DNA of 64,000 nucleotides, taken from the NCBI GenBank assembly GCA_024220505.1, contig JAKZZE010000032.1, positions 193,501-257,500 on the forward strand. Reading direction: 5' to 3'. The number at the start of each line of letters is the position of its first letter. The stretch's first letter is position 1. Of the stretch, positions 31,777-43,085 are shown in pieces. Both the position numbers and the translations under genes were made by a program. The notes below the pieces were generated by a model. It was not told where the DNA came from, made no database searches, and was given only the letters and a program-made list of their open reading frames with translations. The DNA comes from Rhizopus arrhizus. Its lineage: Eukaryota > Mucoromycota > Mucoromycetes > Mucorales > Rhizopodaceae.

Positions 31777-34428
31777 TTATTTTTCATCACCAAATAAATC
31801 TTCATCGTCCCATCCTTCTCCGGATTCATGTACTTCTGCTATTGACAGATCAAGTTCATCATTATCCCATCCTTCCTCTACATCCATAGGTTTAAGAGAG
31901 AATCGGACTGGATCACTTTTTTCTTTTGGCAATCGTAAATCAACCTTGTCCTGATCTCTCCCTTCCCCATCCTTTTTGTCTTCTTGGCGTGCTGGCTTTG
32001 GAAAGGATTCGTTCGTATTCGTCTTTTCTTCCACTGGCGGTAAATCGAGATCGTCATGATCCCATCCGTCTCTCTCTTGCTCATGTTCATTTCGGACGCT
32101 TTCGTGGACAGGAATCAAGTCAAGGTCATCCTCATCCCATCCTTCCTTGTTTAAATCTAAATCCACCTCATCCTCGTCCCAGCCTGTTGTTTCTTCATCT
32201 TCCTCAGGATGATAGAGCAGTGTCTTGCCTGGTGCTGCTGTGGGTGCTGCTGTAGGCGCTGCTGTAGGCGCTGCTGTAGGTGCTGCTGTGGGTGCTGTTG
32301 TGGGTGCTGTTGTGGGTGCTGTTGTGGGTATGGTTGTGGGTATGGTTGTGGGTATGGTTGTGGGCACAGAATCTGAGAAACGCACCGGTGGCTGCCCAGA
32401 CCTGATCTCTTCCAGGTTCATCCTTCTCAGGTCCGAATCGGCAAAGAGGGCACAGAGCAAATGCTCCAGTTCGGACTTTTGAAACATGTGAAGCGAACCA
32501 CGTCTGAAGGCCTCCATGATCTCTCGCATGTTCATCTCCAAGATATCCTTGAGCAACCAAAACTTGATCCAGTTGGGCACCAGACGTCCGACAAGGTCAG
32601 GGCTCGCGGGCTGCTGGTGGTCAAAGACGCTCACGAGCTGGACGATACTGTTCAGGCTGCGAGCGATCTCGTGTGATTCGTCTGCGCCGATATCCGTCAG
32701 GTCCTCTAGATCGCCCATGAGTCGATTGAGGACGCTGTCGACGATACGGCCGAGGATATCGAAAAAGACGGCAGGGTCCACTCGGGGGCGGATGTCGTCC
32801 GCAAAGGATCGCACGAGGTCAATGACGGTCGACAGGACGGATTCCCAGCTGGTCTGTGGGGCGCTGAAGCTCTGGAGCGCATCGAGTGTGGTTTGGATCT
32901 TGTCAACACGCTGCATCATGCAGAGCTCTTGCCATGCCTTGCCCAATTCTTCTAGCCTCTCGCCTTCTTTCAGATCCACCCCGTAGCGTCTAGAGGTCGT
33001 CTTGAGCTGATGTGCCAGCCAAAAGCAGTCGTTTCGAAAGATCAATGCGCTCGACGGGTGAGACAGGAGCTGAGGTCGGTGGTGGCTGGGCATGATGGCA
33101 CGGTACATGTCCAGCAGGTCATGCACTCCCTCGGTCAATTGAGCTGCCGAGATCGGGTGCTCCGTCTTGAGTTCGGCCGCTTCAGCCAGTGTGTCTGAGA
33201 TCAGGACCGCCAGGAGTTGAGGGGATTGACTGATGTGGTATGTTTGGACTTGACCTGATTCAGTCTCGATCCGTATCGGTTCAGCGTCATACAGCCGTCG
33301 GAGCATCACCGTCCTGGCTTCCTTCAGGATCCTCTCGCGTCGTTTCTTGGCATAGTGTCGGTCGATGTGATCCACAAAGTCACCCAGGGGGTTTTCGGTC
33401 AATTCGAATCCATCTTGAGCGCACGTGGTTTCAAAGGAGCGGACGGCTCTCTGGACTCGATCAAATTCAGACAGTTGGTCCCTTGAGGATGGCACGGCAG
33501 GCCCGATGCTGCGGGATAACATCAAGTGCATGAGATCAGGTAAAAACAAGTGTCCAAAGAGCACCGTCTTCTTGCTCTTTTGGCCATCAAAAAGCGAATC
33601 AAAAAAGAAGTTGAGCATGTCCTCGATCCCCTTCACCATGTTCACCGGTTCCATCTCGCCTTCCTTCAACCGCAACACCTCCATCTCGCCCACGCGTTCC
33701 CTCTCGACCGCGCCATGTTCAAAAAAGGGCTGCACGATGGTCTTGAACGCCTGTCGCTTGAGACTCATCATCTCCTCCGTCAATCGTCCCAGCCGGTCCA
33801 CACTCGACAGGATCTCGTCTAGACCTGTCCGAACGATCTGGATCGATCCCGGTTCGAATCGAACAGCAGACTGAAGGGTTTCTTGAAGTCGGATCGTGAT
33901 TCGCTGACGCGCCTCGGTCAGGCGGGTCTCTATCAAATCGGCCACGCTGGCATTCGGCACAGACTCGATGGCTTGCAGATCATCGATAGCCTCCAAAAAG
34001 CGGGATTGCTGCCACTTGGTTTCGTTCTCTTCCAGGGTCTTCACGGCTCGCATGATCCTCTCGAGGGCCTCGATCTTGCTCGACACCAGTCGGGAAGCCT
34101 CTGAGGCTTGTCTGTATTGCTCCAGTGTGGATTCTGTCGTCTGCTGTGCTTCAGAGGCAGCCAGGCTGCCTTCAGCGGCTGATTTTTCCAGTGAGTTGGA
34201 TGCTTTCTCGAATTGTTTCAGGGTCTGATGCGAAGATGAAAAAAGGTCATGGTGTTCTTGAACGTATTGATATAGTTCGACTTGAAGAGAAGCAAAAGTG
34301 TTGTCTAGATGACCCAGTACTTGGGTTAGTGTGGCTGTATCCACTTGTGTGTTTAATACATTCTGATGTTGATCATCACGCAACAGTTGAGAAAGAAATG
34401 CTTCATCTAATCGTTCAATGGGTGGCAT
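31777..34428 (-). CDS. Dsl1/Zw10-family ER-Golgi tethering protein with repeated tryptophan-acidic motifs
   Basis: Single exon of 883 residues. The N-terminal ~200 residues are coiled coil (LGHLDNTFASLQVELYQYVQ and following), like the Zw10/Dsl1 tether N-domain. The helical middle includes ILSSVDRLGRLTEEMMSLKR and HEIARSLNSIVQLVSVFDHQ. A TTIP/TTAP/TAAP repeat (about residues 695-740) leads into an acidic tail. That tail carries GWDEDEVDL, GWDEDDLDL, GWDHDDLDL, GWDNDELDL and GWDDEDLF (about residues 749, 763, 788, 853, 872) and a degenerate GRDQDKVDL near 822. In yeast Dsl1, tryptophan-containing acidic motifs in a flexible lasso bind COPI subunits, so the same role is inferred. The gene is divergent from the Mio-like gene with only 87 bp between start codons. 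The middle of the ORF is markedly GC-rich. Confidence 0.82.
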   Translation of the reverse strand: MPPIERLDEAFLSQLLRDDQHQNVLNTQVDTATLTQVLGHLDNTFASLQVELYQYVQEHHDLFSSSHQTLKQFEKASNSLEKSAAEGSLAASEAQQTTESTLEQYRQASEASRLVSSKIEALERIMRAVKTLEENETKWQQSRFLEAIDDLQAIESVPNASVADLIETRLTEARQRITIRLQETLQSAVRFEPGSIQIVRTGLDEILSSVDRLGRLTEEMMSLKRQAFKTIVQPFFEHGAVERERVGEMEVLRLKEGEMEPVNMVKGIEDMLNFFFDSLFDGQKSKKTVLFGHLFLPDLMHLMLSRSIGPAVPSSRDQLSEFDRVQRAVRSFETTCAQDGFELTENPLGDFVDHIDRHYAKKRRERILKEARTVMLRRLYDAEPIRIETESGQVQTYHISQSPQLLAVLISDTLAEAAELKTEHPISAAQLTEGVHDLLDMYRAIMPSHHRPQLLSHPSSALIFRNDCFWLAHQLKTTSRRYGVDLKEGERLEELGKAWQELCMMQRVDKIQTTLDALQSFSAPQTSWESVLSTVIDLVRSFADDIRPRVDPAVFFDILGRIVDSVLNRLMGDLEDLTDIGADESHEIARSLNSIVQLVSVFDHQQPASPDLVGRLVPNWIKFWLLKDILEMNMREIMEAFRRGSLHMFQKSELEHLLCALFADSDLRRMNLEEIRSGQPPVRFSDSVPTTIPTTIPTTIPTTAPTTAPTTAPTAAPTAAPTAAPTAAPTAAPGKTLLYHPEEDEETTGWDEDEVDLDLNKEGWDEDDLDLIPVHESVRNEHEQERDGWDHDDLDLPPVEEKTNTNESFPKPARQEDKKDGEGRDQDKVDLRLPKEKSDPVRFSLKPMDVEEGWDNDELDLSIAEVHESGEGWDDEDLFGDEK
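32228..32361 (-). repeat. 12-bp tandem repeat inside the Dsl1-like gene
   Basis: About eleven copies of a 12-bp unit (gctgctgtaggc type, drifting to gctgttgtgggt and atggttgtgggt). On the minus strand it encodes TAAP, TTAP and TTIP tetrapeptides. It sits between the folded domain and the acidic tail and keeps frame by unit length. Confidence 0.9.
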
Positions 34429-34515
34429 AATATTTATATGTAAAAAAGAAAAAAAGAAAAAAGTGCTGAAGTTGAAACCATTTCTTTCTTTTTTTTTTTT
34501 TTTTACAAGTGAATA

Positions 34516-37500
34516 ATGGTGATTGCGTCCAAATCACTTATTTGGTCACCTCATGGTCAAAATCAATTCTTGTGTGGAGGCACCGAGTTGAAGTTGTATG
34601 AATGGATACCTGAAGTAAAAAAAAAAAAGCGATATAAAAGAAAAATTATTTTTTTTTGCATAATTCATAACTGAATAAAAAGAGGGTTATAGAGTAAGGA
34701 AGCACCAGGCAGAGTTCGTTATATTTCAACTATACCAGAGATTACTCTGATGATGGTAATTCATAAAGCACAATTCGCCATGTAAGCTAATCGTCTACCA
34801 GTGCGCCGATTGGTCACCTGATCCCAACTGTCCTGATCTTGTAGCCGTTGGACTCACCACCGGACGAACCCTGCTCGTTCGTATGCAAGAACATGCGTTG
34901 ACAGAATATCCGAATTCTGAAAACGCGGCTCATCAACGGATGCTGCCAAACAAATATCCTTCTTTGGGTGTCAAGATGTCACGTACCAGCAATGTTGTTT
35001 CCTTTTCAAAAAACCATCCCAACCTGCTGGCTGTAGGGTTGGATAAAGTCAGGAATGAGCCCTGTTTGTTTGTCTGGGACATTTCGAGATCGATGGAAAG
35101 TTATACGCCTACAGGATCACAGACACCGATAGCAGCAACTTTTAAAGAGGCTCGATCGAGGATGGATACCACACGATCTGTTGATTTCTTTGAAGGTAAA
35201 TGAAACATGAAGAGAGAAAGAGGTTTTGACTGGTTTATAGAGAAGGGCAAGTTCAGTGAACTCCCTGCTGGATTGGCGTAAGATAAAAAAAAGAGAGCTG
35301 AATGATGTCGAGTATTCATCTTGTTTTTATCAGATCGAGAGAACTAGGACCCATTCGACAATACGGTTCATCTGAAGTCATCTCCTCCTGTGCATGGTCT
35401 GAACATGCCAGTGCCCCGATCCTGATGGCCGGCATGGCCAATAAATACCTTCGTGTCTATGACATTCGAGCCGACAGCAATCCACTTCAATTCTCAACCA
35501 AGGCCGTTTATGGCACGACGATCGACCCCTTCAACCCTTACCGACTGGCTTCTTATACCGAAGAAGGCATCATCAAAGTCTGGGACATTCGTAAACACAC
35601 AGAGGCCGTCCTGACACTCAACCCGGAAACGAAAAACAATATATCCAAGATTGTCTTTTCACCCACCCAGCCCGGTTTGCTCGCCTCACTGACCAAGGAT
35701 ACGGTTCAGATGCATCTTTGGGACATCCAAGAGACCTGCTCACTTCAATCCGTCGTTCATTCTGTCAAACAAAAAAGAGTCGATGAGGACCTGAGCATTC
35801 CGGTGCTCTGGAAGAATCGAAAGACACGGTCGAGCACAAAACCCTTTGCCTCCTTTACCTTCATACCCAAATTGGATCAAAGCACGCCTCATCGCCTCTT
35901 GGGTGTCCACACGGACGGAAGCTTCGAAGCTGTCAAGATCGAAGAGGCTTCACAGATGACGTGGCAGCCGACAGGAGGGATGGTCATGACGGGCAGAAAG
36001 GGCCTGATGGCTTGTCAACCGGTCTCTTTGATGGATTTGAAAATGGCCGAGTTGAGTCTTCAAGAAGAAAGGTAAACCAGGAAAATTTGACTCTTCTTCT
36101 CACTTTGATCAGTAGTCCACCAGATGAGACAATCAAACAAAGCAAAGATGGTTTATTGGCAAAACAATTGGAAAGAGATATATCGGTCGTCATGAGAAAG
36201 AGATTACTCGAAGGCTATTCGATGAATGTAACACATGCCGTCTATCTTCTTTTATGTGTCACTGACTTTCTTTTGACAGTGTGAAAAGAACATTAGCATC
36301 ATCCGAAAAGACCGCGCGCTTAGAGAGCTGTGGACTTGGATGAAGATTGCCGACCAAATGGCTCCCAAGCTATCCAAAGTAGGTAATCTTGATTACAGTT
36401 TTCACGGTGTCTATGGCATCTGGGTCGGATCACAAAGTCGACAAAAGTCCTCTCCGGCAGCCACACCTCGGATGGCATCTCCCAGGATCTCGAGGGAATC
36501 CTCTGCTCAGAACGTGAAGGACACGTTGGATGAAGGTGACCTGCCGATGGTAGAGACCTCGAAACCTTTGCAACGAAATGTGGCCTTGATGGCCTGTGGA
36601 CTCGCGTTTGATCGTGAAGGATTTGAAAAGGAATTGGTGTCGTAAGTCGTCCGTGGGTCAGGTGAAAAACAAATAATAATGGATGCATTGTAGGCTTGAG
36701 AGAAATGGAGAATATGACAAGGCGGCGGCCCTGGCTTTGTTTCACGGTAATTTAGAGAGGGCGATCAAGTCACTGAGTGATTCAAGAGATGAACATGGTA
36801 AGAAAAAAAGAAAAGAGCAAGGAGGGGCTTAACCATGCACGATAGTCCAACAACGAAAGTTGATGTCGGCCATTTTGGCCAGTTATCAATCAGGCACGTC
36901 GGATACCTGGAAAGAGATTTGTGAATCTCTTTGTAATGACATGGCCGACCGTCCTTATCTGAAGGCTATCTTTGCCTATATTGCCTCAAATGACTGGTAT
37001 CGTGTGTTGGAAGAGCCCGGATTACCTTTGAGAGAACGCATGGCGATTGCGTTGAGAATACTAGATGATGAACAGGTACAAAGGCGCTCATTCAAAGTAC
37101 GTTTTCCTGTCGCTCACCTTTAGTGTCTAGATGACGGTTTATTTAAACAAGACAGTAGAGAAAGCGATTGAAGAAGGCGATGTGGAAGGCATTGTGGTGA
37201 CTGGGCTAACGTTAAAAGGAATTGATATATTAGAAAAAGCGCTTGATAAACATGGTGATGTACAGACAGCAAGCCTTGTGATGAGCTTCATTGTACCAAA
37301 GCGATTCAAGGACAATCGGGTGGAAGATTGGGTAGAAAAGTAAGTGATATAATCCCTGATATGTCTGCTCTACTGAACCCTTTTTAGCTATCGTTTGCTT
37401 TTGGATCGTTGGCAGCTGTGGCACGAGAGAGCCAAATTTGATATTGAACGTGGTAAACGTATGAATTCAAGTGAAATCGCACCACCACAGGTCTATGTTC

Positions 37501-37979
37501 GTTGTAATTATTGTGCTCAATCTTTGGGGCACAGTCTTGTGATACAGAATGCACGAAACAGAGAGGGAAAGAGGATGAATGTTCAGACAAGTAATCCAGG
37601 TGGAAGGGTGTCTAGTAAACAAAAGGTACTTGTGAAAACGGTATGAGTCGAATACTTACTTGTCATGACAGAGTACGGTATGTTCAAGTTGTAGAAAGCC
37701 ACTGCCTCGATGCGCCCTTTGTCTTTTACAGATGGGTACTCCTGTGGACCAATTGAGACAAACGATCATGGCCAATGATACACATAACAGTAAGTATGAT
37801 GTTTACAACTATCTTTATAAACACACTTTTTTTTTCTAGTTGACCCTGCAGGCTTTGAACTCTGGTTTACTTGGTGTCAAACATGTAGGCATGGAGGCCA
37901 TGCTGTTCATATGTTTGACTGGTTTCAAAAGCATACTACTTGTCCAGTGAGTAACTGCTCGTGTCAGTGCCAGCTCTAA
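34516..37979 (+). CDS. Mio/Sea4-type subunit of the GATOR2/SEACAT complex
   Basis: Thirteen exons: 34516-34614, 34693-34755, 34802-35195, 35241-35277, 35334-36071, 36113-36227, 36280-36641, 36694-36797, 36846-37075, 37131-37339, 37388-37625, 37672-37789 and 37840-37979. They give 948 residues, matching the family. The N-terminal WD40 propeller opens [20 protein letters not shown] and continues [20 protein letters not shown], then [15 protein letters not shown] helical solenoid follows ([20 protein letters not shown]). The C-terminal zinc-binding domain has many paired Cys/His ([47 protein letters not shown]). GATOR2/SEACAT activates TORC1 on vacuolar membranes by opposing GATOR1, so that role is inferred from the family. 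Acceptor choice for exon 2 is ambiguous by six bases. Confidence 0.93.
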
Positions 37980-38068
37980 TTACCTTTTTTGGAATAATAA
38001 ATATCAGTCAAGAAAACTATTCTTTTTTTTTTTTTTTTTTCCTTTTCTTTTCTTTTTCTATCTTTATT

Positions 38069-39296
38069 ATGACTGTTGTGCCTATTACACCCAAAGATAT
38101 TGATATATCTAGTTTGATATTAATCAATGAATTTAATCATGTACGCCTATCCTCTTCTCGTGAAGGCGATCTTGGCAGTGGACTATTAAAAATCATGGTC
38201 CAATCTGACCAAAAGTTACTTGTACTTGTATTCAATCAACGAAAAATCATACTTGCGTCCAATTCAAAAGCATGGTTGGAACAAGAGACGATCATGATAC
38301 CTCATGTAGAAAGTGGCTTATGGAAAATCGATTGCAGGTATATAAAATTTAAAAGGACATATTCATGATTTATCATTTCAAAAGCAATCCAGATCAATTG
38401 GTTGAACTACAAGATATATTGACATTTTTCATAAAGTATGAAAATCGACACTGTATCAAAAATACATTAGCCTTAATAGATCCAAAATCATGTCAAGTCA
38501 CTCAGGTTGTAGCAGATAATGTCACAATTGATTTAGAGCAAGAGGATTTTATTGAATCAAGAGAAAAAGTACCTGTGTATGTGGATTCAAAGGTAAAAGA
38601 GAAAAAGAAAAGAAGAGAAAAACTAATTATTTTCCATATTAGGAAAAGGTTAAATTTCTATATCAATCTGGAGAGGCCATGATCACTGGATCAGATTGGA
38701 TTGCAAACGCACTTGTGTTTACAGGTCAAGCCCTTGCCAAGGGAATCACTAGGTTTGTATGGTCTACTTTTATCAAAAAATAACACTCTTTTGTATTTAG
38801 CGGAAGCCAATTGATGGAAGAGAAGATTCAAAGCACTACACCCTTTCAACTGAGCGATCAAGATAAAAATGTACTCGACATGGTCTACAACACAACACAT
38901 ACCGTAACAAGTGCCGCTGCTAGCGCGCTTGACAAGGTCATCACGGCCGCCACCTCTCATATCCGTCCAGAACCCAAGTCGGCCAAGAGTCACTTTGGAT
39001 GGTCTGCACTCAAGGCGACTGCGACCGTCATCGGTGGTGCAGCTGCAGCGGCCGGTCTCGTCTTGGATTCTTCGCGTGATGGCATCAGTCGAGTGATTCG
39101 TAAAAAGTATGGGGCGGACGCAGGCTATGTGGTCGAAAAGACGATAGGGACCGCATCTCATGTGGCAGGCTTGTTGGTTTATTTTGATGCCAAGGGGATC
39201 TCGAGAACCGTCATCTTGGGCGGGCTAGCTAAAGCTCATCAAAGAGAAGTAGTGTTTGAAAACAAAGAAGGTGAAGAAGAGAAAAAAAAAGCTTAG
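38069..39296 (+). CDS. Senescence/spartin-domain protein
   Basis: Exons 38069-38337, 38385-38592, 38643-38752 and 38801-39296 give 360 residues. The N-terminal half (VRLSSSREGDLGSGLLKIMV, then LQDILTFFIKYENRH) resembles the lipid/PH-like part that precedes the senescence domain in fungal proteins. The C-terminal senescence domain is clear: SGEAMITGSDWIANALVFTG, then KATATVIGGAAAAAGLVLDS and GYVVEKTIGTASHVAGLLVY. Senescence-domain proteins (animal spartin, plant EDR4/SAG families) associate with lipid droplets and endosomal membranes, and here that is inference. A Lys/Glu-rich tail ends the protein. The first ATG inside exon 2's extended frame is intronic and not a gene start. Confidence 0.88.
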
Positions 39297-39370
39297 ACCG
39301 ATGGATGGTTAGGGGTTGAATGAGATTTATAAAATGAATAAAAGACAAAGGGTTGTGAACAACAACCATC

Positions 39371-41008
39371 TTAAGTTAAACTTGCAATATAATACATTAC
39401 ATTCTCGCCAAAAGTCACTGCAAATGTCTTGAGGAACGAACAGCGAATGATGACTTGTAAACGGGCAGTGGATGATGGAAACCATTCTCTATAGCAGATC
39501 CTACCACTTACGTCTTCAACAAGGTACTTGATTTTGGATCGATCGCTTTCAATTTGGATTTCAATCAATTTTGATGTCTTTGTGTCCTGGCCGTCCATCT
39601 CAAACTTCATTTCCAATTCATCCAAAGAAAGGCCGGTCAAATTCACACTAAACGCTGTCTTGACACGATATGAACCTGTCCTATACACTTTTAGTCGGCT
39701 TAATGAGGGAAACATGAATGAGGGAACGACGAGGCGTCGATCTTGGATTTCTGTAAACACACAGAGTTTCTTCAGTCGGTGACATGTCTTGTCCTGTAAG
39801 AGGGTAGTCAGGTCATTCAAGGAGGTAAGAGGAAGCTCAAGTGTTTCCAAGGCGATACACCAGTCCAACATATTGACAGACTCTTGACTGTTTTCACCTG
39901 CTTCGTTAAAACAGACCAAGGAAACATGAGACAGGAGGATATTACACCAGTGTTGAAGCTCCTCTTTGTCACAGCTGATTGTCGCTCGATCAGGCGTGAG
40001 TACCAGACGAGGATAGGGTTCATCATGAACCTTGACTCTGCAAGTAGACTGAGGACAGCGTCTAAAATAGGCTTCGATCAGATCTTCATTGCATGGGATG
40101 CTGATGGTGTAATCTGGTATCGAATGCAGATAGCCAACGAACGTATCCGAGCTTTTGGAACAATATCTACGAAATTCCCGCGAGACGGGTTCTCTGAGGT
40201 TGATGTTGGTCTCAAAAGTGAGTTGTGTTAACTTTGGAAACTTGTTGATCAGATATCGAAGCGTGCCTGGATGGTATGTGATGACTACGTTCAGCTCCTT
40301 GATCTCTGGCCGTGGTACTATTTTGGACAGACGAAGGGTGGTCAATATCCGCTGGTCATCCGGAGGAAACTGTTCTTCGATATCCAAGGTAGTCAAACGA
40401 GGGCACCTTTCGATCACTTTGTCATAGATCATCAAACACTGTCTGTATTCATTATATCCCATACCAAACCTGACGTGTGTTAGCTGAGTAAAGTGCTTGA
40501 GGTCGTTGGTGATGCTAGGCGAGCCGGGATTGTAACCCCAGATGGTCAGACTGCAGAGATGGTCCTTGAGTTTGAGCGCGACGGCATAGTAATGGTCAAT
40601 GACAGTAGAGTAGCAGTCTGGGAGACACTTCAGCTTCCAAATCCGAGGACAGACATCCTCTAGTACCATCAAGGGACCATAATAATCAATAGGGTTTTCA
40701 AGCCGATCCACATTCGGACAGGTAGTAGCCAAGCGCCAGATAAATCTGAATGAATCTTCTCCGTACAGCACCGGCCGAATTTCAATCTCACGTACAAACT
40801 TGCCTACTTTGCCTGCTTCCATCGAGTTCAGAAACATCCTGAGTTGTGTAGAATCATCAATCGTCACACTCTTGTAAAATAAAGGAGTATAGACCCTATT
40901 CCAATTTTTACACACCAGGAAATAAGATAATTGATCAGGCTCATTCTGGATAGTGAACTCAAAAATGTAGCAAAGGATTTCAGGTGTCAAATTACCCCAG
41001 TCAGGCAT
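39371..41008 (-). CDS. F-box-like protein with irregular leucine-rich repeats
   Basis: Single exon of 545 residues. The N-terminal F-box motif is LTPEILCYIFEFTI followed by YFLVCKNWNRVYTPLFYKSV. The rest is a series of ~25-residue beta-alpha units with Leu spacing (for example RLTTLDIEEQFPPDDQRILT, KLTQLTFETNINLREPV and ALETLELPLTSLNDLTTLLQ), typical of the large fungal F-box/LRR families. Such proteins are usually substrate receptors of SCF ubiquitin ligases. The substrate is unknown, and these families expand and decay quickly. Confidence 0.85.
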   Translation of the reverse strand: MPDWGNLTPEILCYIFEFTIQNEPDQLSYFLVCKNWNRVYTPLFYKSVTIDDSTQLRMFLNSMEAGKVGKFVREIEIRPVLYGEDSFRFIWRLATTCPNVDRLENPIDYYGPLMVLEDVCPRIWKLKCLPDCYSTVIDHYYAVALKLKDHLCSLTIWGYNPGSPSITNDLKHFTQLTHVRFGMGYNEYRQCLMIYDKVIERCPRLTTLDIEEQFPPDDQRILTTLRLSKIVPRPEIKELNVVITYHPGTLRYLINKFPKLTQLTFETNINLREPVSREFRRYCSKSSDTFVGYLHSIPDYTISIPCNEDLIEAYFRRCPQSTCRVKVHDEPYPRLVLTPDRATISCDKEELQHWCNILLSHVSLVCFNEAGENSQESVNMLDWCIALETLELPLTSLNDLTTLLQDKTCHRLKKLCVFTEIQDRRLVVPSFMFPSLSRLKVYRTGSYRVKTAFSVNLTGLSLDELEMKFEMDGQDTKTSKLIEIQIESDRSKIKYLVEDVSGRICYREWFPSSTARLQVIIRCSFLKTFAVTFGENVMYYIASLT

Positions 41009-41524
41009 AAATCGTAATAAGAAACAGTGATGAATAAAAAGAGAAGAAAAAAAGAAAAAGCCAAACTCCCATGAAGATATATAAAAAAAAAATAGATTGC
41101 AGATATGAATAATGAAATTGGTATAACTTTTACCTTTTATGCATAAAAATGTTACCCAAGTTTTCTTTGATAAATAAAGAAATAATCAAACAGCGTTGAT
41201 TGGCGATTTCTTGTGCTTGAAAGCTTATTTATCTATACTCAAATGATGTCTCCCCAAAATTGTATTTAAGAAGAAAAATGGCATTTTGACGTTCCTATAA
41301 CTGATTGTTTTCTCAAATCCATCGATCAATCACTGCTTCTTAAAGAGACCCAGTCATCTTTTATTCCAGTACAACCGAGCATCCCTTTCCTACTATTTAC
41401 ACTAAATTCCAAGTTTTTTAAGCACAATTAATCACTAAACAATGAATAGTCGTGCACAATTTCATGACATTTTTCTCATCCAAGCCTATCCTTCGTTTTC
41501 TCAATCGCAAAATATATTTTGTTT
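41009..41524. other. Intergenic region, nothing seen
   Basis: About 0.5 kb of AT-rich DNA upstream of the F-box gene (its promoter side) and downstream of the small membrane-protein ORF. No features. Confidence 0.6.
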
Positions 41525-41833
41525 TTATTTTTTCTGATAGAATCCCTCATATCTTCTTAGGCTCTGAAAGTAAACAATAAAGCATATGCAGATAAGAGAG
41601 GCGATGACCACAAACTTGTCGATTTTTGATGTCATCCGAGGTGAATCGAATCGGATCGCTTTGAGATAGCTTTCTGAAGGAAACCTACTTGGATCAAGAC
41701 GGATGCCAGATAATGGACAGGTTACCATGGTTTCTTGGAATTCATGAATCATTCGATTTGTGAGAGAAATTATTTGAGAATATTGACTAGTATTTCTATG
41801 GGACGTCCTGATTTCTTTCAAGTGAGTATGCAT
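41525..41833 (-). CDS. Small tail-anchored-type membrane protein, unknown
   Basis: An ORF of 102 residues with a helical, polar N-terminal part (SQYSQIISLTNRMIHEFQET) and one hydrophobic segment near the C-terminus (VVIASLICICFIVYF), followed by a short basic/aromatic tail. That layout suits a tail-anchored protein of ER or mitochondria. In-frame stop codons precede the ATG. No family was recognised and no intron is required. Chance ORF remains possible, but the composition and single TM look protein-like. Confidence 0.45.
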   Translation of the reverse strand: MHTHLKEIRTSHRNTSQYSQIISLTNRMIHEFQETMVTCPLSGIRLDPSRFPSESYLKAIRFDSPRMTSKIDKFVVIASLICICFIVYFQSLRRYEGFYQKK

Positions 41834-43085
41834 ACGATGTACTCAACGGTTGATAAAGGATCATTATCAGTATGGAACACTTTGAAAGAAAAGAAGAGCA
41901 TAAGAGGATTAAACAAGTCATTTATTACATCCAGACTAGAATAATTGCTTCATGAAATTTAAGAGAAAGGTGAGAGGCAATGATGGGATGTACATGTCAA
42001 AGGTTTTTCAGAGTTATTCTTTACATAGTTTGTGCCAATCTCTTGGGTATATATCACATTGACGTTAATATGGACTCTATATTTTGTAGATATTTTATGC
42101 AACAATCAGTTTTTTTTTTGAAATAGCTTTGCAGTCATGTCATCTTGACACATTCATCTTTTCGAGTTTGACCTTGACAAGCGACGATATCTTTTGTTTT
42201 CATGCAGCATATTTCAAAGCCAACCGGATGTTATCATCAAATCTCAAGGAGACGAAATTCATCAGCATTCGGACAGACCACAACGCGTCTTTTTAAACAA
42301 TCCTTGAAAGAGAAGTAGATGGACATATCTGACATCTAGAAATTTCTGACTGCTTTCTGCAAGTTTAAGAAATAGGCTATGCTTTGAAAGAAAATGTATT
42401 TTGTTCGTTTGAAAACAAATGAATAGGCTCCAATATTTGCAAACAAGGGAGAAATGGTTGTATAATTCTCTTTGTTATGAATTATTCAATGATCCTCTTG
42501 ATAAGTAGAAAAAGCCCCAGCCATATATCATACAGCTTTTTCAAAAAAGAAAGATGTGTTGATTTGTCGGTAAAAGTAAAAGAAGGCGATTGAACTCTTT
42601 TTTGTGCTACAAGAAAAGATGGACATGTGGCTTCTTGTTAGATAAAGGTATACTTCATAATGGATCTATAGTGTCAAATAAGGCTTTGCATGGTATTTAA
42701 TCTTATGGATACAATTCAATGCAACAAATTGATACATTATACTGGAGCTTGTTCCTATCCATGGCTCACTTAAATATCCTTTTGGCTTTTTGAAGCCTTT
42801 TGTATCTTGTAAGAAAAAAGCCAGGTGGATTAAAATGTACAGTGCTTTAGAGTATTTCAAGTAAGACAAAATCCCCACAAAATCATTTCATCAAATTGTT
42901 TTTTACACATGTCGTCCTAGAATCATTACACTTCTGTAATCGACTGGGAATGCAGTGTGAATTCATATGACTCGACTACTGTTTAAAAAACACTTGTAAC
43001 TTTTTTTTTTTCAGTGGTGCAGACTATTTAGGAAGACAGATTTTTATTTGACTATGTACAAAAGGAGTAGAAAATTAAGTGATGG
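41834..43085. other. Intergenic region, no gene seen
   Basis: About 1.25 kb, AT-rich, with only short ORFs and no recognised RNA or repeats. Confidence 0.6.

Noticed and set aside
38365..38682. Independent 105-residue gene starting MIYHF
   Set aside because: The ATG lies in an intron. The frame is exon 2 of the senescence-domain gene.
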